A DNA stretch of 64,000 bases, taken from assembly GCF_006715045.1 (NCBI RefSeq), contig NZ_VFML01000001.1:1116001-1180000 (forward strand), given 5' to 3'. Below are positions 36,478-43,745 of the stretch, one piece after another (position 1 is the stretch's first letter; the number at the start of each line of letters is the position of its first letter). The DNA comes from Amycolatopsis cihanbeyliensis (lineage in GTDB: Bacteria; Actinomycetota; Actinomycetes; Mycobacteriales; Pseudonocardiaceae). The notes under the pieces were generated by a model. The model did not search any database and was not told the origin of the DNA. It saw only the letters and a program-made list of their open reading frames with translations. The position numbers and the translations under genes are program-made.

Positions 36478-36554
36478 CCCGCACCGCAGCGCGATGGATC
36501 GCACTCATGCCGCTGGCAGTTCTCGACGTCATCATGTTCGTCGCCTGGAACTGA
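36474..36554 (+). CDS. 26-residue single-helix membrane protein ending in AWN
   Basis: The ATG overlaps the tetR stop, and GGAGGTGAG lies just upstream. The product is MTRTAARWIALMPLAVLDVIMFVAWN read in two parts: a basic N-terminus (MTRTAARW) and one hydrophobic helix (IALMPLAVLDVIMFVAWN). It should insert in the membrane with the C-terminus out. It is too short for usual gene callers. The C-terminal AWN recurs in the next small gene, which argues that both are real. Confidence 0.55.
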   Translation: MTRTAARWIALMPLAVLDVIMFVAWN

Positions 36555-36602
36555 CCAACCCCCGCCCGCGGTTCGACGGCGGGCGCTTCTTTTGACCGCA
36601 GA

Positions 36603-36620
36603 AGTGATTGACCAATCACT
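36603..36620. promoter_or_regulatory. Second candidate TetR operator
   Basis: AGTGATTGACCAATCACT is a perfect 7-bp inverted repeat with a four-base centre. It is followed by CACG, as is the palindrome at 35873-35892 (CACTCACG in both). It lies 21 bases before the second small membrane protein gene. Confidence 0.55.
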
Positions 36621-36640
36621 CACGTTTCGAGGAGTATTCC

Positions 36641-36754
36641 ATGACCCAGAAAGCCCACAGCCGCACCCCCGTTCCCGGCGAACTCGTCGCCTGGCGAACC
36701 ACGCTCGCGGTCCTCGTTATCGCCGCCGTACTGATGCTCGGCGCGTGGAACTAG
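36641..36754 (+). CDS. 37-residue single-helix membrane protein ending in AWN
   Basis: A GAGGAG site lies seven bases before the ATG. The product has a polar N-terminus (MTQKAHSRTPVPGELVAWR), one transmembrane helix (TTLAVLVIAAVLMLG) and ends AWN, like the 26-residue protein 87 bases upstream. It is immediately preceded by a TetR-type palindrome. No family is known to me. A membrane partner or regulator of the following oxidoreductase, which is now truncated, is one possibility. Confidence 0.55.
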   Translation: MTQKAHSRTPVPGELVAWRTTLAVLVIAAVLMLGAWN

Positions 36755-36807
36755 CAGACCGTCCAGCACGGCGATCGACAGTATCGACCCACCCCAGGAG
36801 AGCACCC

Positions 36808-36900
36808 ATGAGCAGCAGCACAGACCTGCACGTCGTACTCGGCGCCGGGCCGGCGGGTACCTCGCGCGGACCTGGCACCGGAGCGGCCGAGGCCGGGTAA
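36808..36900 (+). pseudogene. Truncated NAD(P)-binding Rossmann protein
   Basis: After an AGGAG site, ATG 36808 starts MSSSTDLHVVLGAGPAGTSRGPGTGAAEAG and stops after 30 codons. The start DLHVVLGAGPAGT is the first strand and glycine loop of NAD-dependent epimerase or reductase proteins. The following GTSRGPGTGAAEAG no longer fits, so a deletion probably removed most of the gene. TetR-small membrane protein-epimerase would be the ancestral order. Confidence 0.5.
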
Positions 36901-37142
36901 GAGTGATTCGGACGTTGGTTGAACGGAGCCCGGAGCCGTTGTCTTCGAGACAGGCGCCGGGCTCCGGTCTGCGGTGGGTGTGTGACCGCCCCGCCGTCCG
37001 GTCAGCGGCTGAGGAATTCCTATGGGCTGGGGCGCCTTGACTACGAACTGTCGGCCTGATGCCCAGTCACGGTCGCCGAGTTCTCAGAGTTCTCCCAGAA
37101 GTGTTCCGAGAATGCTCAGACTGCCCCGGCAGGGTCGTGAGC

Positions 37143-37430
37143 ATGACAAACATCGACCTACAAGGGCTGACCAAACGGTACGGGCCGGACACGGTGGTGG
37201 ACGACGTATCGTTCACCGTCGAACCCGGGCAGGTGACCGGCTTTCTCGCCCCGAACGGCGCAGGCAAGTCCACGACCATGAAGATGATGTCGGTCTGGCC
37301 GCCCCGACCCAGGGTTCGGTCACGATCGGCGACCGGCATTACGGTGACCTGCCCGCACCGCTGACCGAGGTAGGTGTGCTGCTCGGCGACTTCTTCTGGG
37401 CATCCGATCCGGCCGCCCGGCAGGACGGCG
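37143..37430 (+). pseudogene. ABC transporter ATPase fragment, frame-broken
   Basis: ATG 37143 starts TNIDLQGLTKRYGPDTVVDDVSFTVEPGQVTGFLAPNGAGKSTTMKMM, with the Walker A motif as APNGAGKST. The next codons need one more G to read SGLAAPTQGSVTIGDRHYGDLPAPLTEVGVLLG, which is the normal continuation of a drug or lantibiotic-type ABC ATPase. After about 37400 similarity is lost. The Q-loop, signature and Walker B are absent, so it is a real remnant in addition to the frame break. Confidence 0.65.
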
Positions 37431-37736
37431 TTGGAACGAATGCCGTTCACTCCGCCTCCGATGGCCAGCACACGGCTGATCCGGGCGATCGCTCCTTTGC
37501 CCCGACACAGCCATGCGCGGCATCGCCAACCGCCACCACGTGACCCCCACGCCGGACAGACATGCGGACCCGGTCCGCCCCATCGAAGTACAGTCCGGAT
37601 CGGCATTCGCGGCCGCGAACCACTCCTGGATCCGTCTTCGGGGCGCCGCCGCCAGCACTTGACCTCAACCCGAGTCGAGGTTCTACGGTCATGGTCGACT
37701 GGCGCGGGAGTCCCCACAGAGTTCAAGGAGCAGGTA

Positions 37737-38009
37737 GTGATCGTCACCATCGCCAACGTCGCCGACCCCGATCGGTTCCTGAACGTCTTCGAGACCGTCG
37801 GCGCGGAGAAGCGGCGGGAGCACGGCTGCCGAGGCGCCTGGGTCTATTTCGATCCCGACGACACGCACCGGGTGTGGTCCGTCTTCGACTGGGACGCGAA
37901 GGACTACGACAAGTTCCTCGCGGACCCTGAGATCCCGGCCATCGCACGAGAGCTCGGGATCGAGGCGCCGCCCGTACACGCCGTCGCCGCGACCGAACTC
38001 GACGCCTGA
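37737..38009 (+). CDS. Small dimeric alpha-beta barrel protein (ABM-like)
   Basis: AAGGAG lies six bases before the GTG 37737, giving 90 residues: VTIANVADPDRFLNVFETVGAEKRREHGCRGAWVYFDPDDTHRVWSVFDWDAKDYDKFLADPEIPAIARELGI. The beta-alpha-beta-beta order with a central YFDPDDTHRVWSVFDW strand pair is like antibiotic biosynthesis monooxygenase (ABM) or stress-responsive dimeric barrel proteins. Catalytic function is not shown. It stands alone in a degraded stretch; codon use is normal. Confidence 0.6.
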   Translation: MIVTIANVADPDRFLNVFETVGAEKRREHGCRGAWVYFDPDDTHRVWSVFDWDAKDYDKFLADPEIPAIARELGIEAPPVHAVAATELDA

Positions 38010-38107
38010 CCACTACGCAGGAAGAGGTTTCGACATGGGATGGGACCGGAACACGCCACGTACCTGCCGTCGTCCCCGGTAGTCGCTGCGCAGAGACCGG
38101 TGGACGG

Positions 38108-38478
38108 GTGACCGCGGTCGGCGGCGGGGGTACCGACCTCTCGGTCGTGGTCGAGCACGCGCGCGGCGAGCTGGGCCGGGCGACGCCGTGGAGGTCGGGT
38201 GCGAGTCGTATCGGACGGACACGATGGCGGCCTCGGTCCGCGCCGAGGTCAACGGCGGCATGGTCACCACGGTGGCGGCTCGACCGCAGCGGACCCGGTT
38301 GGAGTGGCTGTTGTGGGTCGATCCGGCGAGCGGGCGCAGCGAGTTCGACCGGTCGAAGGACTCGGTGCGGGCGGCGACGTGGGGCAAGTTCAAGGACCGC
38401 TTGGCGCATCTGGCCGGTTGGGATGCGCTGGCCGACCGAGCAAGGGATGATCCCGCTCCACTCGACACCACCGAGTGA
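38108..38478 (+). pseudogene. Hypothetical protein with one frame break
   Basis: From GTG 38108 the reading is VTAVGGGGTDLSVVVEHARGELGRA. Near 38180 it must change frame to continue GDAVEVGCESYRTDTMAASVRAEVNGGMVTTVAARPQRTRLEWLLWVDPASGRSEFDRSKDSVRAATWGKFKDRLAHLAGWDAL, ending at 38476-38478. The second part could be its own 96-codon gene from GTG 38188. I do not recognise a family. A missing G or C in a GGGC run would explain the break. Confidence 0.35.
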
Positions 38479-38481
38479 CCC

Positions 38482-39315
38482 ACATGTCCGCCAGCCCGGA
38501 GAGCCGAAGCCCACACGCTCGGAGATCACGACGACCGTTGACACTGGTACGTACTCGACCACCTGCGCGACCGGCACGCCCGCTGTTCGGCATGGGCACC
38601 AACACCGCCGGCTGGGTTCCGGCTCCGCAAAGGGCCGCCCGCCAGAGCTCGACCCCGCAGTCACCCGGGCCGGCTACGCCTGGGCCGCTCAAACCTCACC
38701 GTTGCGGAAAGCCGCGGCTCACGACACACACGGTCGCATGCTGATGTTGTACGAACCGCACAGCGCTGAGCTGCCGGATCTCCAGCTAAGCAGGAGTCGC
38801 GACGGCTGCTGACGCGCTCCACGTGCCACGGACCGGCGCCTCCACCCCCGCGCCATCCCATCCGACCCAACTCCCCACCGCGGCTTCGCCCGACTTCGGC
38901 AAGACGTAGTCGCGCACGTGCAACCGACACCTCCTGACTGTCTACAGTGCACGCTGAGGACGCTCCTCCAAGTGGAGCAACGAACCACACCGGCACGCCC
39001 ACAGGATTTTCACCATAATCGCGTCTCACGAAAATAACCGGATACACGGTACCGGTGGTCGCCGAGACGGTGTCCTCGGAGATCCCGGCACCTCGTTCGC
39101 CCCCGCAACCGGCTCTGACGCCGCGCACGACCTGCGGGGCGAACCTGGCCCCGGCAGGCCGAACCCGGCGTGTCAGTACCGCTTACACCGTTCACCGGCC
39201 CGGGGGCGTGGATGTCAAGGAGGCCCAAGACTTCTCGAATCGTCGTTGCTCGCCCGACGACTCTTGTTGATCGTGAGTATCCCGGGTAACCGGGAACCAA
39301 CACAAGGAGGAAATC
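38482..39315. other. Gene-free stretch upstream of the lasso cluster
   Basis: No coding frame here has convincing protein features. Around 39003-39035 the sequence is AT-rich for this genome (GGATTTTCACCATAATCG, GAAAATAACC), a plausible promoter zone for the lasso operon. At 39280-39295 the hairpin TCCCGG-GTAA-CCGGGA lies eight bases before the AAGGAGG of the precursor gene and may affect its translation or bind a regulator. Confidence 0.4.
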
Positions 39316-39432
39316 GTGGAGAAGGATCTGTACGAGCCGCCGACCATGGAGAACATCGGCTCCTATGACGAGGAGACCGGTAGCATCGTGGTGGTTATCG
39401 CGGACGGAACCTCGAACCGGGGCTGGTTCTGA
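39316..39432 (+). CDS. Lasso peptide precursor
   Basis: GTG 39316 with AAGGAGG five bases upstream encodes 38 residues, too short for the usual gene threshold. The leader MEKDLYEPPTMENIGSYDEE has the actinobacterial YxxP motif (YEPP) used by the RRE protein and ends with Thr-Gly. With the conserved Thr at -2 the core is SIVVVIADGTSNRGWF: Ser1 to Asp8 would form an eight-residue macrolactam, with an eight-residue tail and bulky Trp-Phe at the end. If cleavage is one residue earlier, the ring would be Gly1-Asp9. There are no cysteines, so it would be a class II lasso. The cyclase, RRE and protease genes follow directly. Confidence 0.9.
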   Translation: MEKDLYEPPTMENIGSYDEETGSIVVVIADGTSNRGWF

Positions 39433-39517
39433 CGGACCGTCCAGTACCGGGGCGTGACGTACCGTCTGCTCGTCGGTGACGCCACGCCCCGGCCACTATC
39501 GCGCCTTGGGGGCACCC

Positions 39518-41332
39518 ATGCTCGGAAGCAACCACTTCTTCGTCGTCCTCCCGGACACGGAAGTGGGTCCGGAGGTGGCACGGCTGCCCGCGCTCGCGGC
39601 GGATCTGCGGACGATCCGGTACCCGTCCGGCCGGCCCTGGATGGTCGGACGCTGGCGCGACGAGGAAATGCTCGCGGTACACACCGGCGACCGCGGGCTC
39701 GCCATCGTCGGTACCTTCGGGGCGGACCGCGCCGCGCTGCTCGCGCAGGCACGGGCCCTGCACGACCTCGACGCGCTGACCACCTTGCACCGGCGGTGGG
39801 CGGGCAGCTACCACCTGATCGGCTCGGTCCACGGGTACACCAGGGTCCAGGGCACGGCCTACGGGGTGCGGAGGGTGTACCACACCGAAATCGGCGGCAC
39901 GGTGATCGCGGCCGACCGGGCCGCGGTGCTCGCGCGGCTGACCGGTGCCGACGTGAACCGATCGGCATTGGCCACCAGGCTGATGCTGCCGACCCCGTAC
40001 CCGCTCAACCTGCTTCCGTCCTGGCACGGCGTCACCCCGGTACCGCCCGGGCACTACCTGCTGATGGGTGACCGGGCCGGCGCGCCGCTCCACCGGCGGT
40101 GGCACCGGCCACCGGAGCCGGGGCTGCCCGGTTCGCACGGCGCGGGGCGGGTGCGGGCCGAGCTGGCGACCGCGGTCGCCCTGCGCGCGGAGCCGGGGGG
40201 TGTGGTCGGCACGGACTTCTCCGGCGGCCACGACTCGACGTCGGTGGCGTTCCTGGCTTCCCGCCACCTGCCGCCGAAGGACCTGGTCGCCGTCACCGCG
40301 GTGGACGACGCGCGGACCAGCGCCGACGCTCGCTGGGCCCGGCGGGCGGCTGCGCATCTGCCCGGTGTGCGGCACGAGGTGCTCGACGGCGCACGACTTC
40401 CGAAGTTCTACGAGGATGTGTTCGACGGCGAGGACCGCTTCGACGCTCCCTCGGCGACGGTCACCGTCCGGAACCGGATCACCGCCACCGCCCGGTGCGC
40501 CCGCGAGTTCGGTGCGCGCACCCTGCTCACCGGCTTCGGCGGCGACCTGCTCTTTCTCGGCCTGCCCGCCCACTACCACTCCCTGTTGCTGCGGCGACCG
40601 TTGCTGAGCTGGCAGCGGCTGCGGGGCTACCGGGCGCTGTTCTCCTGGAAGTGGAAGGACACCCTGCGGGCACTGGTGGATCGCCGCGACTTCGCCACCG
40701 CGCTGGCTTCGGTCGATCCGCGCAACACGGAGGCGATGACCTACCGCACCGTGCGACTGGACTGGCTCTACCCGCCCCGGCTGCCGGCCTGGATCACCGA
40801 GGAGGCGATCGGGTTGATCGAGCGGGAACTCACCGCGGCCGACGGTACCGCCCCGCTGGGTCCCACCCGCGGCAGGCATATCGAGCTGGCCGCGCTGGAC
40901 ATCGCAGCCGAGGACTTCGCCGTGCTCGACGACCTGACCAGGCGGGCTGGCATTCCCGCCGCCGCGCCGTACCTGGACGACCACGTGGTGGACGCGGCGC
41001 TGTCGGTGCGGGTGGAGGATCGCACGTCCCCTTTCGCCTACAAGGGCCTGCTCACCGAGGCCATGCGCGGCATCCTCCCCGAGGAGATGACCGAGCGGGA
41101 GACCAAGTCGGGCAGCGCCAACGCGCCGAGCCTGCGCCGGCAGCGGGCCCGGCTGGCCACGATCTGGGACGACTCGGCGCTCGGGGCGCTCGAGCTGATC
41201 GACCCGGAACGGGTGCGTGCCCTGTGCGCCACGCCGGACGCCAAGGACATGGCCGACAACGGCCTCGACACGACACTGGCCTGCGAGGCGTGGGCGCGGA
41301 CCGCGCTCCCGGAAAGGGTGCTCCCAGGATGA
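39518..41332 (+). CDS. Lasso peptide macrolactam synthetase (asparagine synthetase-like, C protein)
   Basis: I prefer ATG 39518 (MLGSNHFFVV); a GTG at 39476 would add 14 residues. The product has 604 residues. The N-terminal glutaminase-like domain (about 1-200) lacks the catalytic Cys2, as is usual in lasso cyclases. The C-terminal ATP-pyrophosphatase domain has the SGGHDSTSVAF loop (about 234-244), TLLTGFGGDLLFLGLPAHYH and RETKSGSANAPSLRRQ. It should adenylate the ring Asp side chain and join it to the core N-terminus. The end overlaps the RRE gene by ATGA. Confidence 0.93.
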   Translation: MLGSNHFFVVLPDTEVGPEVARLPALAADLRTIRYPSGRPWMVGRWRDEEMLAVHTGDRGLAIVGTFGADRAALLAQARALHDLDALTTLHRRWAGSYHLIGSVHGYTRVQGTAYGVRRVYHTEIGGTVIAADRAAVLARLTGADVNRSALATRLMLPTPYPLNLLPSWHGVTPVPPGHYLLMGDRAGAPLHRRWHRPPEPGLPGSHGAGRVRAELATAVALRAEPGGVVGTDFSGGHDSTSVAFLASRHLPPKDLVAVTAVDDARTSADARWARRAAAHLPGVRHEVLDGARLPKFYEDVFDGEDRFDAPSATVTVRNRITATARCAREFGARTLLTGFGGDLLFLGLPAHYHSLLLRRPLLSWQRLRGYRALFSWKWKDTLRALVDRRDFATALASVDPRNTEAMTYRTVRLDWLYPPRLPAWITEEAIGLIERELTAADGTAPLGPTRGRHIELAALDIAAEDFAVLDDLTRRAGIPAAAPYLDDHVVDAALSVRVEDRTSPFAYKGLLTEAMRGILPEEMTERETKSGSANAPSLRRQRARLATIWDDSALGALELIDPERVRALCATPDAKDMADNGLDTTLACEAWARTALPERVLPG

Positions 41333-41586
41333 CGATGACCTTCCACGAACACGTGACCATGACCGAGACCGACTACGGCGTGGTTCTCCTTGATCTGCGC
41401 AGTGGTCAGTATTTCCAGCTCAACCCCACGGCGGCGACGGTGGTTCGGATCCTGCGTGACGGGGGTGACGTCGCGGGCGCCGTCGATGCCGTCGTCGGTG
41501 CCTTCGACGTGGACCGGCAGCGCGCCGAGCAGGATGTCACCGCGTTGCTGAGCGACCTGCGAGACTCCGGAGTGCTGGCGCCATGA
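41329..41586 (+). CDS. Lasso RRE protein (PqqD-like, B1)
   Basis: The protein has 85 residues and a PqqD/RRE fold: FHEHVTMTETDYGVVLLDLRSGQYFQLNPTAATVVRILRDGGDVAGAVDAVVGAFDVDRQRAEQDVTALLSDLRDSGVL. It binds the leader (YxxP) and presents the precursor to the protease and cyclase. Both its start and stop overlap the neighbouring genes by four bases, so cyclase, B1 and B2 should be made in a fixed ratio. Confidence 0.92.
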   Translation: MTMTFHEHVTMTETDYGVVLLDLRSGQYFQLNPTAATVVRILRDGGDVAGAVDAVVGAFDVDRQRAEQDVTALLSDLRDSGVLAP

Positions 41587-42029
41587 CGTTGCCGATTATG
41601 ATCCCATGGGAGAAACGCGACCGGAACCGCTCGCTGCCCCTGCGGGTCCGTACCCGGCTGGCGATCGCCGGTGCCTGGTTACTCGCCCGGCTGCCCGCCC
41701 TCCGCCTGCGCCGGGTGCTGGAGCGCCTGTGCCACGGTGTCCGGCCCAGCACGTTCGACGAGGCTACCGCGGCGCGCCGCTCGGTGCTGTCGGCCAGCAT
41801 GCCGCTGCATGGCTGGCATGCCTGCCTGGCCCGGTCTCTCGCAATCGCGCTGCTGTGCCGGATCGAGGGCCACTGGCCGACCTGGTGCAGCGGAGTGACC
41901 GCCAGCCCGCCACCGCGCCCGCACAGCTGGATCCAGGTGGGCGACCGACCGGTGGGTGAACCCGAGGACTTGAAGCTGGCACTTCTGATGACCGTGCCGA
42001 ACGGCCCACGTCGCGGCACGAGCGGGTGA
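41583..42029 (+). CDS. Lasso leader peptidase (B2, transglutaminase-like)
   Basis: The protein has 148 residues. The cysteine protease fold shows the catalytic Cys in MPLHGWHACLARSLAIALLCRI (Cys81), then HSWIQVGDRPVGEPED with His114 and Asp121 as the likely partners. It removes the leader after Thr-Gly. The start overlaps the B1 stop. No lasso ABC transporter (D gene) or tailoring gene follows; the nearest exporter is the DrrAB pair on the opposite strand at 42918-44710. Confidence 0.92.
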   Translation: MTLPIMIPWEKRDRNRSLPLRVRTRLAIAGAWLLARLPALRLRRVLERLCHGVRPSTFDEATAARRSVLSASMPLHGWHACLARSLAIALLCRIEGHWPTWCSGVTASPPPRPHSWIQVGDRPVGEPEDLKLALLMTVPNGPRRGTSG

Positions 42030-42214
42030 CCCGACCCGTCCGCGGGGCAGGCGCCTCCGGCGGACCGTCATGCCGCCGCCCGGAACGCGGGCGCGGCATC
42101 GAGGACCTGCGCCATGCCCTTCGCGCGTGCGGCGGACGGCCGGATCTCGCGGCGATGCTTCGGCGCGCACACCTAGTGCCGTATCAAGCCACGTTGCCTA
42201 GCTAGTGGCCCGAA

Positions 42215-42301
42215 GTGCCCTGAACGTGGCGTTTGAGACGTCAGATGTCTCAATAGTGCCGTTCGCGACGGTGAGCGTCCGGAAAGCCACGTTCAGGGCA
42301 C
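42215..42301. repeat. Long intergenic inverted repeat with nested palindrome
   Basis: GTGCCCTGAACGTGGC (42215-42230) is the exact reverse complement of GCCACGTTCAGGGCAC (42286-42301). Between them TGAGAC (42234-42239) and GTCTCA (42247-42252) form a second small inverted repeat. A partial copy, AGCCACGTTGCC, lies just before at 42187-42198. The repeat sits in the 451-base gap between the converging lasso and NRPS clusters. It may be a dispersed intergenic palindrome of the genus or a bidirectional terminator. Nothing else is seen in this gap. Confidence 0.8.
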
Positions 42302-42480
42302 CCGTCCGGCGGGCAATCCGTAACAGCGGCAACGTTCTGTGCGGCGGCACCAGCGACTGACGTTGTTCACCGGGGGCTCGTTCCGGCCGGTTCGAGCGGT
42401 GCGTGACCGGAGCCGAGCACCGTTGGCCGCCAAGGATCAGGCAGCCCTCCCCCGCGAATGCCGGGAACGCGGTGCGGCGG

Positions 42481-42804
42481 TCAGACCGTGCGAGGGCGGT
42501 TCTCCGGAAAAGGGGTGATATCGCGCGGATACGCGGTGCCCCGCGATTCCGCCGCCCCCGACACCTCCTTGATCCCCTGGAACAGCGCGAGTGCCGCGCG
42601 GACCGAGGGAAGGAGCTTCTTACCGATCGGGGTCAGCTGGACACCCCGCACGCTGTGCACGAACAACTGCGCCTGCAGGGCCTGTTCGAGCGAGGCGATC
42701 AGCTGGCCGACGACAAGCCGTGACGAGCCGAGTTGCTGTGCCGCCGCATCTATCCTACCCGTCTCGCTGACCAGGACGAACGCCCTCAACTCCTGCTCAT
42801 GCAT
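42481..42804 (-). CDS. LysR-type HTH protein, short form
   Basis: The protein has 107 residues, about a third of a normal LysR regulator. The N-terminal HTH is present: MHEQELRAFVLVSETGRIDAAAQQLGSSRLVVGQLIASLEQALQAQLFVHSVRGVQLTPIGKKLLPSVRAALALF. The start of the linker helix follows, then a non-LysR tail ending in PRDITPFPENRPRTV. The effector domain is absent. It may be a truncated remnant or an HTH-only regulator of the NRPS cluster. The gene is the last of the minus-strand series. Confidence 0.65.
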   Translation of the reverse strand: MHEQELRAFVLVSETGRIDAAAQQLGSSRLVVGQLIASLEQALQAQLFVHSVRGVQLTPIGKKLLPSVRAALALFQGIKEVSGAAESRGTAYPRDITPFPENRPRTV

Positions 42805-42917
42805 AGTGGACCGACCTCGTCGTCCAGGCCCAGGAAACAGATGACATCGTTACCACCCCCAGGTTGCGGAACCCCGTTGCGATCAGGATGTACGCCGTGA
42901 ATCTGGAAACACACCGA

Positions 42918-43745
42918 TCACTCCCTGTTGAAGCCACGCACCGCGACCGAGCCACCGGCCAGTGCGATCACCGTGCAGACACCCACCGTGATGAACACGG
43001 CGCCGCCGGTCGGCTCGCCGAGCACCATGGCCCTTGCCGCGTCGATGCCGTAGGTGAGCGGGTTGATCGCGGCGAAAAACTCGATGTAGTCGGGCATGCT
43101 GGCCAGCGGCACGAACGCGGAGGAACCGAATTGCAGCACCATCAGCAGCAACATGCTCAGCGTGTGCAGGTTCTCCGAACCACCCAGCCAACTCGCCGCG
43201 GCCAGGAACACCCAACCGAAGCTCCACGAGATGACCAGCGAAAGCAGGACGGCTCCCAGCATGCCCGGCACCCCGCCCGCCGCCGTGAACTCGAAGACCA
43301 CCATCGCGGTGATCAGCAGGATGGTCACCTCGATCGCGGCGCGGACCAGGCCCGCGATACTGCGCCCGACCAGCACCGAAACTCGGCTGATCGGCATGGA
43401 TCGCAGGCGGGAGATCACCCCGTTCTTCATGTCGGCGGCCAGCCCGACTCCCGTGCCCACGGCCGCCGCTATGCTGGTCACCACGATAATCGCGGGCATC
43501 AAATAGTCCACATAGGACACATTGTCGGGGAAATAGGACGTCTCCCCGATGGCGCGCAGGACCTGGCTGAACAGCAACAGCAGCACGAGCGGCTGCAGCA
43601 GGCTGAAGAAGATCCGGGTCGGGGAGAACACCGGCCGCAGCGAGCGGCCCGCCAGTACCACGATCTGGGTACCGATGCCGCTCCCCTCCCAGCTCTGCCC
43701 GGTGAGGACGGCACGCTCGTGCTTCCGCTCGGAGACAGCCGTCAT
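42918..43745 (-). CDS. ABC-2 type permease (DrrB-like)
   Basis: The start ATG 43745-43743 overlaps the stop of the ATPase gene; the product has 275 residues. It has six hydrophobic segments, the first in the region SLLQPLVLLLLFSQVL, and the ABC-2 motif MKNGVISRLRSMPISRVSVLVGRSIAGLVR, the cytoplasmic loop diagnostic of the DrrB/NodJ group. It should form the membrane part of a drug exporter with the 43742-44710 ATPase. Context suggests export of the NRPS product and/or self-resistance. Confidence 0.9.
   Translation of the reverse strand: MTAVSERKHERAVLTGQSWEGSGIGTQIVVLAGRSLRPVFSPTRIFFSLLQPLVLLLLFSQVLRAIGETSYFPDNVSYVDYLMPAIIVVTSIAAAVGTGVGLAADMKNGVISRLRSMPISRVSVLVGRSIAGLVRAAIEVTILLITAMVVFEFTAAGGVPGMLGAVLLSLVISWSFGWVFLAAASWLGGSENLHTLSMLLLMVLQFGSSAFVPLASMPDYIEFFAAINPLTYGIDAARAMVLGEPTGGAVFITVGVCTVIALAGGSVAVRGFNRE

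Noticed and set aside
37744..38664. 306-codon minus-strand frame
   Set aside because: It is Arg/Ser-rich with no motif and lies opposite the better supported 90-residue barrel protein and the frame-broken hypothetical.
39476..39517. Earlier GTG start for the lasso cyclase
   Set aside because: It would add MTPRPGHYRALGAP before the conserved beginning MLGSNHFFVV and has no better ribosome site. Kept only as an alternative.
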